From positions 1 through 51,736 of the forward strand of contig JAWXBY010000143.1 of assembly GCA_034440355.1 (NCBI GenBank): DNA of 51,736 nt, written 5' to 3'. The DNA comes from SZUA-430 sp034440355. Lineage in GTDB: Bacteria; Pseudomonadota; Alphaproteobacteria; Micropepsales; Micropepsaceae. The translations under genes were made by a program, and so were the position numbers. Below, piece after piece: positions 32,369-40,655 of this stretch (positions are counted from its first letter, which is position 1; each line of letters starts with the position of its first letter). Below the pieces are notes generated by a model. The model was not told where the DNA came from. It saw only the letters and a list, made by a program, of their open reading frames with translations, and ran no database searches.

Positions 32369-32650
32369 ATGAAATCGGCCACTACGACGCCGGAAGCGCA
32401 AATGCGTGCGCTGAAGGAATGGGCTGTCGACCGCATGACGAAGGGCACGCAAACGCCCTACGCGTGGTTTCAGTTCATGAAGCTGCTTGAAGTGTTGGAC
32501 GCGTTTCTCGAGGCAGGCGACGATGCCGGCTTGCGTGACCCGATGCCGGTCACGCCCCCTTCGACGGCGAAGCGCTCGCGCAAGACGCCGCCGCTGCCGT
32601 CGAACGTCGTTCGGCTCGATCCGGAACTGCGGCGGCGCGCTGCCGAGTAG
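32369..32650 (+). CDS. Small protein of unknown function, possible CtrA target
   Basis: Product of 93 residues. Residues 10-50 are predicted helical (QMRALKEWAVDRMTKGTQTP then FQFMKLLEVLDAFLEAGDD). A proline- and basic-rich tail follows (STAKRSRKTPPLPSNVVRL). An AGGA precedes the ATG by 4 nt. No known family. It shares no operon: a CtrA-type site stands in its leader, and its stop directly abuts the stop of the convergent next gene. The soluble, helical and basic character fits a regulator or adaptor, but nothing proves it. Confidence 0.7.
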   Translation: MKSATTTPEAQMRALKEWAVDRMTKGTQTPYAWFQFMKLLEVLDAFLEAGDDAGLRDPMPVTPPSTAKRSRKTPPLPSNVVRLDPELRRRAAE

Positions 32651-33001
32651 TTAGCGTGGCTTGCCCGCCGAGCCGGGTTTGGGCGACAGGGCCTTCGTGA
32701 CCTGCTGCTTCACGCTCTGCCACCAGGGTGCCGGCTTGGGCGCGTTTGGGTCGGCTTCGACCGATGGCGAAATGTCGAGGCGCAGCAGCGCGTTCGACAC
32801 TTGGCGCAGCAGATCGGGCTCGCCGCCCGTCATGTTTTCGCCGGCCGATTCCTGCAGGCGCACGGCGTCGTAGTGCCACTCGCGCAGGATCTCGATCTTC
32901 TGCTCACGCGTCAAAGACGCATCCGTCAGCACCTGTTCGGGATGCTGATACGAGGCGCGCGGATTCAGCTTCTTCTCTTCGAAGTCTTTGCTGCCAGACA
33001 T
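32651..33001 (-). CDS. Conserved-looking hypothetical protein
   Basis: Product of 116 residues. It begins SGSKDFEEKKLNPRASYQHP and continues with VLTDASLTREQKIEILREW, a short helical segment; the middle has DLLRQVSNALLRLDI, and the tail is basic and proline-containing. The start of this protein resembles small alphaproteobacterial proteins described only as hypothetical. GGAGG lies 6 nt before the ATG. Soluble, with no signal peptide. It ends exactly where the convergent 93-aa gene ends. Confidence 0.75.
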   Translation of the reverse strand: MSGSKDFEEKKLNPRASYQHPEQVLTDASLTREQKIEILREWHYDAVRLQESAGENMTGGEPDLLRQVSNALLRLDISPSVEADPNAPKPAPWWQSVKQQVTKALSPKPGSAGKPR

Positions 33002-33097
33002 GGTTACCCTCCGCCTGACCGACACGCACATGCGCGCCGGTGCGCTTGATGAGCGCTCGTCTCCTGTAAAACGCGGGGGGTTCCAGGAAGGTTCCCG

Positions 33098-33838
33098 TCA
33101 AGCTTCGAGATTGCGGCGGGCAACGGCGTACCAGTCGCGGTTCAGCGACTGGGCATGGCGTGGTTGCCGATTGTACGCCTGGACGACGCCGTCCAGGAGT
33201 TCGCGTGCCCGGATGACGCTGCCCTGCTTTTGCAGCATCAGCGCGTAGCGGACTTTGGCTTCGAAACCGGCGAAGTAGCCGATGAGGCTTTCGTACTCGG
33301 CGGTTGCGGCGACGGTCTTGTTTTGGCCTTCGAGCGCGCGGGCGTACATCAAGTGGCCCTCTTGCGACGAGAAGTCGGGGTTGGTCGCTCGCAGATGATC
33401 GAGCGTGCGTTCGCATTCGGCGAAGTCGCCCTTCTCGATCAGGACGCGCGCGTAGCCCATCAAGAATGTCGCGTCGTCGGTGAAGGGGTCGGTCAGCGCT
33501 GCGCGATAGAGGACGACTGCTTCGTCGAACATGCCCTTGCGTGCGCACTCGTCGGCGAGCGCCGCCTTAGCCGCGGGCGTGCCGGTGAGTTCGACCTGCG
33601 CTTTGCGTTCGCGGAATTCGCGGTCGGGGTCGATCAGCGTCGTGACGTCGGTGAAGACTTTGCGCGAGCGGCGATTGTTCGCCAGCCCGGGTAGGATTTC
33701 GACGAAGAAGTAAGCGGCGCACCCGACCGCCGGCAGGAAGATGATGATGTAGATCCAGGGCTGTGTCCGGCCGGTGCGGACGGCGTGAACGACGCACAGC
33801 ACTTGCATCGCGATGGAGGCGACAAAGAGAATGGGCAT
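33098..33838 (-). CDS. TPR-like protein with N-terminal membrane helices
   Basis: Product of 246 residues. Two hydrophobic segments (about 1-16 and 26-48, PWIYIIIFLPAVGCAAYFFV) are followed by tetratricopeptide-like helical pairs: AALADECARKGMFDEAVVLYRAA, LMGYARVLIEKGDFAECERTL, and AKVRYALMLQKQGSVIRARELL (each quoted only in part of the repeat). TPR arrays bind partners, here on the cytoplasmic side or in the periplasm. The function is not known. The ATG at 33838 begins the first helix; a longer frame upstream lacks sense as protein. Confidence 0.78.
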   Translation of the reverse strand: MPILFVASIAMQVLCVVHAVRTGRTQPWIYIIIFLPAVGCAAYFFVEILPGLANNRRSRKVFTDVTTLIDPDREFRERKAQVELTGTPAAKAALADECARKGMFDEAVVLYRAALTDPFTDDATFLMGYARVLIEKGDFAECERTLDHLRATNPDFSSQEGHLMYARALEGQNKTVAATAEYESLIGYFAGFEAKVRYALMLQKQGSVIRARELLDGVVQAYNRQPRHAQSLNRDWYAVARRNLEA

Positions 33839-33884
33839 GGCGCGAATGTTCCGGCAGGCAATCTCAGTCCCGATTCTTAAGGGA

Positions 33885-33900
33885 ACTGTCGCGGGACAGT
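33885..33900 (-). terminator. Hairpin downstream of holC
   Basis: ACTGTC-GCGG-GACAGT is a perfect inverted repeat 18-33 bp past the holC stop on the minus strand, followed by CCCTTAAG. It lies between pepA-holC and the TPR-like gene and is a plausible end of the pepA-holC transcript, though an operator for the TPR-like gene is possible. Confidence 0.4.
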
Positions 33901-33917
33901 CGAGTGCCAAAGGAGGC

Positions 33918-34382
33918 CTAGGCTCTCTTTTCCCATTTTCCGGTTGAGGCTTGCTGCCAGTAGGTCACCTCGTGACCGCCAGCCTTGGCCTGCTTCCAGT
34001 TTTCGCGTGCGGCTTCGAGGGCTGCCGGGTCGCGGCCGTCGAAGATGAGGACGACGCGGGCGGCTGAGCCGACTTCGGCGCCGGACCAGTCGTCGGCTGA
34101 GGTGCCGTCGATGAAGAAGAGGACTTCGGCGCTGTTCGGATTGCCCGACGCCGACGTCAGCAGAATGGGTTGTTCCGTGGGATGCGGGTCGCGCAGCAGG
34201 CCGTGCGGCAGGAAGCTTTCTTCGCGGTACGTCCAGAGGTGAGAGTCGAGCGCGGCGACGCGTTCGTCGGAGCCGGCGCGAACGAGGGCCTTCCATCCCC
34301 GTTCGCGCGTTTTCTCCAAGAGGCCGGGCAGCACATCTTCGAGTGCTGCCCGTTCCAAATGATAGAAGAGGATTTCGGCCAT
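33918..34382 (-). CDS. holC: DNA polymerase III subunit chi
   Basis: Chi links the clamp loader to single-strand-binding protein at the replication fork. Product of 154 residues with the chi pattern: ILFYHLERAALEDVLPGLLEK, LVRAGSDERVAALDSHLWTY, SFLPHGLLRD, PILLTSASGNPNSAEVLFFIDG, and WKQAKAGGHEVTYWQQ. The ATG directly follows the pepA TAG, so the two are co-transcribed, a common alphaproteobacterial pairing. Confidence 0.94.
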   Translation of the reverse strand: MAEILFYHLERAALEDVLPGLLEKTRERGWKALVRAGSDERVAALDSHLWTYREESFLPHGLLRDPHPTEQPILLTSASGNPNSAEVLFFIDGTSADDWSGAEVGSAARVVLIFDGRDPAALEAARENWKQAKAGGHEVTYWQQASTGKWEKRA

Positions 34383-35876
34383 CTAACCTTCGTAGTTGTC
34401 GGCGACGAGGCGGTTCAACAAACGGATGCCGAAGCCCGTCGCGCCTTTTGGCGTCGAGCCGCGGGCTTCTTCCGCCCACGCGGTGCCGGCGATGTCGAGG
34501 TGGGCCCACGGCACTTTGTTGACGAAGCGCTGGATGAACTGCGCTGCAGTGATCGAGCCGCCGAATTGGCCGCCGATATTCTTCATGTCGGCGATGGGGC
34601 TGTCGATCATGCGGTCGTAACGCTCGCCCATGGGCATGCGCCAGAGTTCTTCGCCTTCGGCCTTGCCGGCGGCGGTGAGGCGTTCGGCGAGTTCGTCGTT
34701 GTTCGAGAACAGGCCGGCGATGTCGAGGCCGAGCGAGATGCGGATCGCACCCGTCAGCGTCGCCAGGTCGACCATAAACTTCGGCTTGAAGCGGTTCTGG
34801 CAGTACCAGAGCGCGTCGGCGAGAACGAGGCGGCCTTCGGCGTCGGTGTTCAGGACCTCGATTGTTTGGCCGGACATCGATTTGACGACGTCGCCAGGAC
34901 GTTGCGCGTTGCCGTCGGGCATGTTTTCGACGAGGCCGCAGATGCCGATGACGTTCGCCTTCGCCTTGCGGCCGGCCAAAGCGTGCATAAGGCCGATCAC
35001 GGCGGCGGCGCCGCCCATGTCGTACTTCATGGCGTCCATGCCAGCGGCGGGTTTGATCGAAATGCCGCCGGTGTCGAAGGTGACGCCTTTGCCGACGAAG
35101 GCGATCGGTTGGGCGTTGCGGTCGCGAGCGCCCTTCCATTGCATGACGAGAAGTTGGGTCTCGCGTTCGGAGCCCTGGCCGACGCCGAGGAGTGCGCCCA
35201 TGCCGAGCTTGGTCATTTCCTTTTCACCGATCGCCTCGATTTCGACGCCGAGGTCTTCGAGCTTGCGGGCGCGCTTCACGAACTCTTCTGGGAAGAGGAC
35301 GTTGGGCGGCTCGGTCACCAGGTCGCGGGCGAAGGCGACGGCGTTGGCGACGGCTTCGGGGCCACGCCAGGCCTTCTTGGCCGCGGCCGGATCGTCGACG
35401 CCGATGCTCACCTTGGCGAGGGTCGGCTTGTCGGTCTTCTTTTGGGTCGTGCGGTAAAGGTCGAAGCGGTAGCTGCGCAACGACGCGCCTTGCGCGACGC
35501 GCGCGGCAGCCTCCGCCTCATCGACTTTTGACCCTTTGGGCAACTGCAGGAGCAGGGTCGCGGCCTTTTCGCCGCTGGTCAGCAGACGGGCGACAGCGGA
35601 CGAGCCCAGCGTCTCGGCCGTTTCGGTCTTGAAGTCGTCAGCCTTGCCCAGGCCGATAACCAAAAGGCGGTCGAGGTCGAGGCCGCCGGGGGCGAGGATT
35701 TCCACAACCTGGGCTTTGGCGCCGGTGAAACGGGCGGCCTTGAGCGCGCGGGCGATCGACCCCTTCGTCTTTTTGTCTAATTGTTCGAGGTGGCCGGTCA
35801 GGTCTTCGCTCTCGGTCGTGCCGATGGCGAGCGTGCCTTCGTCGGGGATTTCGGACTTCACAAAGTTGATTTGCAT
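34383..35876 (-). CDS. pepA: Leucyl aminopeptidase (M17)
   Basis: Hexameric cytosolic di-metal aminopeptidase that removes N-terminal residues from peptides. Product of 497 residues. The N-terminal domain is divergent; the catalytic domain starts near 170. Metal and substrate residues are in VGKGVTFDTGGISIKP (261-276), MKYDMGGAAAV and the family signature NTDAEGRL (343-350). ISLGLDIAGLFSNND and the tail TGFGIRLLNRLV also match. Divergent from lptF across 224 bp, first gene of pepA-holC. Confidence 0.97.
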   Translation of the reverse strand: MQINFVKSEIPDEGTLAIGTTESEDLTGHLEQLDKKTKGSIARALKAARFTGAKAQVVEILAPGGLDLDRLLVIGLGKADDFKTETAETLGSSAVARLLTSGEKAATLLLQLPKGSKVDEAEAAARVAQGASLRSYRFDLYRTTQKKTDKPTLAKVSIGVDDPAAAKKAWRGPEAVANAVAFARDLVTEPPNVLFPEEFVKRARKLEDLGVEIEAIGEKEMTKLGMGALLGVGQGSERETQLLVMQWKGARDRNAQPIAFVGKGVTFDTGGISIKPAAGMDAMKYDMGGAAAVIGLMHALAGRKAKANVIGICGLVENMPDGNAQRPGDVVKSMSGQTIEVLNTDAEGRLVLADALWYCQNRFKPKFMVDLATLTGAIRISLGLDIAGLFSNNDELAERLTAAGKAEGEELWRMPMGERYDRMIDSPIADMKNIGGQFGGSITAAQFIQRFVNKVPWAHLDIAGTAWAEEARGSTPKGATGFGIRLLNRLVADNYEG

Positions 35877-36054
35877 GACCCTGTTATCTCTTAACGGAAG
35901 CGAAGACCCCGGGTAAGCTTGAAGATCGTTGCGTGGACGACGCGGCTGGCTTATGCGGTTGTCCGCTGCAAACGCTGATTCAGCTTGGAATTTCGCACGC
36001 TGGCCGGCGGCCAGGGCATCGCGGTTTTAACGGGCCGAAACAGTGTTGTGAAGC

Positions 36055-36071
36055 GGCCGGACGGTCCGGCC
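36055..36071. repeat. Perfect 8-bp-arm palindrome in the lptF leader
   Basis: GGCCGGAC-G-GTCCGGCC lies 29 bp upstream of the lptF ATG. A second GC-rich stem, CTGGCC-GGC-GGCCAG, lies near 36000-36014. As RNA they would structure the lptF leader; as DNA the palindrome could be an operator. Nothing else in the 224-bp pepA-lptF gap stands out. Confidence 0.45.
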
Positions 36072-36100
36072 TGACCCTCAAGGCGGCGCACGTAAGGCCC

Positions 36101-37225
36101 ATGTCCGGAATTTCGAGTTACATCTTCCGGCAAATCGGCGGTCCGCTGCTGTTTTTCACATTCGTTCTGACGGGCGTCGTCTGGCTGTCGCAGTCGCTGC
36201 GCATGCTGGATCTTGTGATCAATCAGAGCCAGTCGGCGCTGACTTACCTCTATTTGACGATGCTGGCCCTGCCGCAGCTGATGGCGCTGATCCTGCCGTT
36301 CGCGCTGTTTTGCGCGGTGCTCTATTCGCTGAACCGCCTGTATGTCGAAAGCGAACTCGTCGTCATTTGGGCGGCCGGGTTTAGCCGGTGGGCGGTCGCG
36401 GGACCGGTGCTGGTGATCGCCGTGGCGGCCACTCTCGTCGGGTATCTCTTCAGTCTCGTGGTCATGCCGGCCGGTATGCGCGAGATGAAGGATCGCGTGT
36501 TCGAAATCCGCGCCGACCTGGTGAACACGTTCGTGCGCGAGGGTGCATTCACGAATCCGATCAGCGGACTGACCGTCTACGTCAGTCAGAATTCCGGCGG
36601 CGACATCCGCGGCATCCTGGTGCACGACGCACGTAACCCGAAGGGCATTGCGACCTACATGGCTGAGCGCGGCGTGCTGGCGAACACGCCAGCGGGGCCG
36701 CGTCTGATTATGTACAAAGGCAACGCGCAGTGGGTTGAAGGCGGTGAAGGCCGGCTGAAGATTCTCGACTTCGAGAAGCACACGTTCGATCTCGGGCAGT
36801 TCGACAAGCAGCGCGACCCTTTGGCGCGCGAGGCGAGCGAGCAGTACATCAGCGAGCTTTTGAATCCGCCTAAGACCGTCAACGACAAGCAGCGACGAAA
36901 GTATTTTTCGGAAGCGCATAATCGGCTGACCGGACCGCTCTATTGCATGGTCTTCGCCCTGATCGGGGTGGTCGCGCTGATCGGCGGCAACTTCAACCGG
37001 CGCGGTTATGCCGGACGCATCGCCATGGCGATGGGTGCGGTGCTTGCCGCGCGATTGCCGGGGTTTGCCTTTCAGCAGCTGACCAACTCGTCGCCCGATG
37101 CGGTGCCGTTGATGTACATCTGGCCCCTGCTGTGGATCGTCGGCCTGATCCTGTTCTTGTCGTTCCCCCAGATACTGAGGCGCGGAACGATGGCCAATGC
37201 GCTGCCGGCGGGCGCGCAGCAATGA
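36101..37225 (+). CDS. lptF: LPS export permease LptF
   Basis: Inner-membrane half of the LptB2FG transporter that extracts lipopolysaccharide from the inner membrane. Product of 374 residues, with three transmembrane helices before and three after a periplasmic beta-jellyroll. Seen: FRQIGGPLLFFTFVLTGVVWL at the start, LPFALFCAVLYSLNRLY, the soluble part about 135-265, then LYCMVFALIGVVALIGG. The ATG at 36101 opens the first helix; longer upstream frames are not conserved-like. TGA overlaps the lptG ATG (ATGA). Confidence 0.95.
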   Translation: MSGISSYIFRQIGGPLLFFTFVLTGVVWLSQSLRMLDLVINQSQSALTYLYLTMLALPQLMALILPFALFCAVLYSLNRLYVESELVVIWAAGFSRWAVAGPVLVIAVAATLVGYLFSLVVMPAGMREMKDRVFEIRADLVNTFVREGAFTNPISGLTVYVSQNSGGDIRGILVHDARNPKGIATYMAERGVLANTPAGPRLIMYKGNAQWVEGGEGRLKILDFEKHTFDLGQFDKQRDPLAREASEQYISELLNPPKTVNDKQRRKYFSEAHNRLTGPLYCMVFALIGVVALIGGNFNRRGYAGRIAMAMGAVLAARLPGFAFQQLTNSSPDAVPLMYIWPLLWIVGLILFLSFPQILRRGTMANALPAGAQQ

Positions 37226-38316
37226 CACTCAGTTGGACGCTGTCGCGATATCTCGCGGTGCAATTCCTGATGAGCGTCGGGATCGTGTTCGGGCTGTGCG
37301 TCACGCTGGGCTTTGTGATCGACATCGTCGAGTTGCTGAACCGGACCGCGGGGCGCGAGGCGGTGCCGCTGGCCAGCATCATCGGCATGGCGCTGTTGAA
37401 GCTGCCGAACCTCACCGAAAAGATGATGCCGTTTGCGATCCTGTTCGGCGCGATCTGGAATTTCGCGCGGCTGACGCGGTCGCAGGAGTTGGTGATCGCG
37501 CGGGCGTCGGGGGTGTCGGCGTGGCTGTTCCTCGCCCCTGCCCTGGCCGTCTCGTTCGTCATCGGGGTGTTCATGACGACGGCCTACAACCCCTTCGCGG
37601 CCCAACTGGTGTCGCGCTACGAGGAGTTGGAGGCGCGATATATCCGGGGACGGTCGTCCTTGCTGGCGGTGTCGAGCAACGGGTTGTGGTTGCGGCAGGG
37701 CGACGAGAAGGGTCAGACCGTCATTCATGCGCTCGGCGTCTCGGACAGCGGTCTGAAACTGCGCGACGTGATCCTGTTCATCTATGAGGGGAAGGACCAA
37801 TTTCGGGGCCGAATCGACGCCAAGGTTGCGACCTTGGAACGCGAGAAGTGGCGTCTCGAAAAGGCCTGGGTTACCGGCCCGGACCGTCCAGCTGTGTTCT
37901 ATCCGACACTCGATGTGAAAACGTCGTTAACTCCGAACCAGATACAAGAAAGCTTTGCAACCCCTGATACCATCGCGTTTTGGGACCTCCCGCAGTTCAT
38001 TTCCCAAGCCGAGTCAGCGGGTTTTTCGGCGACAAAACATAGGCTTCACTACCACGCCTTGCTTGCGGGGCCGCTGCTGTTATGCGCTATGATATTCGTG
38101 GCGGCGGCATTCTCGCTTCGGCTGGCGCGTCTAGGGGGAGCTGCGAGGCTCATTCTTTCAGGCGTACTGACTGGGTTCCTGTTGTATTTCTTCACGGACG
38201 TGACACACGCCCTGGGGATATCCGGCATTGTACCTGTCGCGCTAGCTGCGTGGGCGCCTGCTACGACTGCGTTGTTGTTGGGTATGGCGTCTTTGTTTAA
38301 CCAGGAGGATGGATGA
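37222..38316 (+). CDS. lptG: LPS export permease LptG
   Basis: Second permease subunit of LptB2FG. Product of 364 residues with the same plan as LptF: LSRYLAVQFLMSVGIVFGLCV, MMPFAILFGAIWNFARLTRSQ (the coupling helix region) and VIARASGVSAWLFLAP. A periplasmic domain of about 165 residues follows, then LLAGPLLLCAMIFVAAAFSL and the last helices. Overlaps lptF in front and lptD behind by ATGA on both sides, so the three proteins are co-translated. Confidence 0.95.
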   Translation: MTLSWTLSRYLAVQFLMSVGIVFGLCVTLGFVIDIVELLNRTAGREAVPLASIIGMALLKLPNLTEKMMPFAILFGAIWNFARLTRSQELVIARASGVSAWLFLAPALAVSFVIGVFMTTAYNPFAAQLVSRYEELEARYIRGRSSLLAVSSNGLWLRQGDEKGQTVIHALGVSDSGLKLRDVILFIYEGKDQFRGRIDAKVATLEREKWRLEKAWVTGPDRPAVFYPTLDVKTSLTPNQIQESFATPDTIAFWDLPQFISQAESAGFSATKHRLHYHALLAGPLLLCAMIFVAAAFSLRLARLGGAARLILSGVLTGFLLYFFTDVTHALGISGIVPVALAAWAPATTALLLGMASLFNQEDG

Positions 38317-40520
38317 AGGTCGCGTATCGCCTCATCACAGTTCTCCTTGCCTCGTGCTCGACTGTCTCGCTTGCAGCAGCTGCCGGACACGCACCGATCC
38401 TGATTCCGCTCGCCTCGCGCGCTGCGGCCGATGATCCGTCTGAGACTGCGGGCAGTGGCGGCTCCAAGGAGGTTGCGAAGCCGACCGAAGTGCTGATCCG
38501 CGCCGACAAGATGATCTACGACGCGAACACCAGCGTCGTGACCGCGGAGGGCAACGTCGAGGTCATTTATGGGCCGCGCACATTGTCGGCCGAGAAGCTG
38601 ACCTACGACCAGAAGACCCGCGTCGTTATCGCCGAGGGCAACGCGACCATCCGCGAGGCGAACGGTACGTCGCTATCGGGCAGCCGCATCGAAGTTACCG
38701 ACGATATGCGCGACGGCGTCATCGAAAGCCTGAACGTCATGATCGCGGGCCGCGGGCACTTGGCCGCTGCGCGCGCGACGCGCTCGGACGGGTCGGTGCT
38801 GACTCTCGAGAAAGCCGCGTACACAACCTGCAAACCTTGCAAGGAAGAGCCGACGAAGGCGCCGACGTGGCAGATCAAGGCGTTCAAGGTCATCTACAAT
38901 CAGGAAAAGGCGCGGGTCGAATACGAAGACGCGTTCTTCGAAGTGTTCGGCGTGCCTGTCGCTTACCTGCCCTACTTTTCGCATTCGGACCCGCAAGCAC
39001 CGCGTCAGTCGGGTTTCCTCGTGCCGGGCATCGGGCACTCGACGGATCTCGGGTACTTCGCCGAGGTGCCGTATTATTTCGCGCTCGACCCCAGCTACGA
39101 CTTGCTGCTGTCGCCGATGTACACGGAGAACGATGGGCCGTTGCTCAAAGGCGAATGGCGTCAGCGGACCGAGACGGGCGCCTATAACATCCAGGCGAGC
39201 GGACGGTACGGTGAGGCGCGCGATCGCTTCGGCAATGAGCAGGGCGACGAGACGCTGCAGGGACACATTTTCGGCCGCGGCCGCTTTCAGATCGACGAGA
39301 TCTGGCGCTGGGGTTATGACGCGCAGCTGACGTCGAACGACACGTATTTGAAGCGCTACGACATCTCCTCGCTCGACCGGCTTGAGAACAATCTGTTTGT
39401 CGAAGGCATCGACGGGCGGTCATACGCGGCCATCAACAGCTGGTACTTCCAAGGCTTGCGCGAGACGGACGATCCGGGGCTGACGCCGTTGGTGTTGCCG
39501 CTTATCGAGCTTGAGTACGTGCCCGACGAGACGGTTTTCGGTGGACGGTTCTCGTTGCTGGGCAACGCGCTCTATCTGCATCGCGGCGAAGGTCAAGACA
39601 CGGCGCGCGTGTCGTCGACCGCCTCATGGAAGTTGCCGCTGACGACGCCGGGCGGGCATATGCTGACGTTCTTCGCCAACCTGCGCGCCGACGCCTATCA
39701 GGTGACGGACACCGGCGTGAGCGGCACTGACGACGAGACCGTCGCGCGCGTGCTGCCGTGGGCGGGCGCCGAGTGGCGCTATCCGCTGGTCCGCACCGAT
39801 TGGGGCTGGAAGCAGATCATCGAGCCGATCGTGCAGTTCATCGCTGCACCTTACGGCGGCAACCCGGACGAGATTCCGAACGAAGACAGCGCAGCGTTCG
39901 AGTTCGATGAAACGAACCTGTTTTCGTTTAACAAGTTTCCAGGTCTGGACCGTTGGGAAACTGGGCCGCGCGTCAACGCCGGCGTTCGCGCGGCGGCCTA
40001 TTTCGACGAAGGCTTTGTCGAAGCGATCCTGGGACAGAGCTATCGCTTCCATGAGGACAACGCGTTCACCGAAGAATCCGGTTTGCGCAATCAGCAGTCG
40101 GATTATGTGGGCCGCTTGACGATCCAGCCGGACGGGAACATCCGGCTTGTGCATCGCTTCCGCATCGATCAATCGGCGGCGCGGTTCGAGCGCAACGAAC
40201 TCTATGCCGAAGCGTTTGATCCGGACTGGTATTCGTTCAAAGCGGGCTATGTGCTGCTTGAGCCCGATCCGCTGCTGCCCGACCAACGCGAGGAAGTGAA
40301 CGTCGCGGGCAGCATTCAGGCGCTCGACAATATCTGGCTGCGCGGTTCGGGCCGGCGCGACCTTGCGGGCGACGAGATGATCGAGAGCAAGTTCGGTATT
40401 TCCTACGAGGACGACTGCGCCGAATTCGGCATCGATTTCCGCCGCCGGTTCACCCGCGACCGCGATATCGAGCCCTCGAGTTCCTTTCTGTTCACATTTC
40501 GCCTAAAAGGCGTCAATTAG
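38313..40520 (+). CDS. lptD: LPS-assembly protein LptD, outer-membrane beta-barrel
   Basis: Receives lipopolysaccharide from the periplasmic bridge and inserts it in the outer leaflet. Product of 735 residues: signal peptide (1-23), an OstA/LptA-like N-terminal domain (about 55-150, VLIRADKMIYDANTSVVTAEG cut short), then the barrel. TTCKPC holds the paired cysteines typical of alphaproteobacterial LptD, with a lone cysteine near the end (YEDDCAEFGIDF), consistent with disulfide pairing. Barrel landmarks are AYLPYFSHSDPQ and GFLVPGIGHS. The last residues after DRDIEPSSSFLFTFRLKG form the terminal strand. Confidence 0.96.
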   Translation: MKVAYRLITVLLASCSTVSLAAAAGHAPILIPLASRAAADDPSETAGSGGSKEVAKPTEVLIRADKMIYDANTSVVTAEGNVEVIYGPRTLSAEKLTYDQKTRVVIAEGNATIREANGTSLSGSRIEVTDDMRDGVIESLNVMIAGRGHLAAARATRSDGSVLTLEKAAYTTCKPCKEEPTKAPTWQIKAFKVIYNQEKARVEYEDAFFEVFGVPVAYLPYFSHSDPQAPRQSGFLVPGIGHSTDLGYFAEVPYYFALDPSYDLLLSPMYTENDGPLLKGEWRQRTETGAYNIQASGRYGEARDRFGNEQGDETLQGHIFGRGRFQIDEIWRWGYDAQLTSNDTYLKRYDISSLDRLENNLFVEGIDGRSYAAINSWYFQGLRETDDPGLTPLVLPLIELEYVPDETVFGGRFSLLGNALYLHRGEGQDTARVSSTASWKLPLTTPGGHMLTFFANLRADAYQVTDTGVSGTDDETVARVLPWAGAEWRYPLVRTDWGWKQIIEPIVQFIAAPYGGNPDEIPNEDSAAFEFDETNLFSFNKFPGLDRWETGPRVNAGVRAAAYFDEGFVEAILGQSYRFHEDNAFTEESGLRNQQSDYVGRLTIQPDGNIRLVHRFRIDQSAARFERNELYAEAFDPDWYSFKAGYVLLEPDPLLPDQREEVNVAGSIQALDNIWLRGSGRRDLAGDEMIESKFGISYEDDCAEFGIDFRRRFTRDRDIEPSSSFLFTFRLKGVN

Positions 40521-40655
40521 AGCCAAAAGGCGCGCACGCAGCAGGTTGCAGCGCGGCCGGAACTGGCTATTCTCCCGGCGTTAACAGCGTCCGCCCCGAG
40601 TCACGCCCCGGGCTGGAGGCTGGCGTTCAGTCACCCCTCGCTCTCGGTAACTGCG

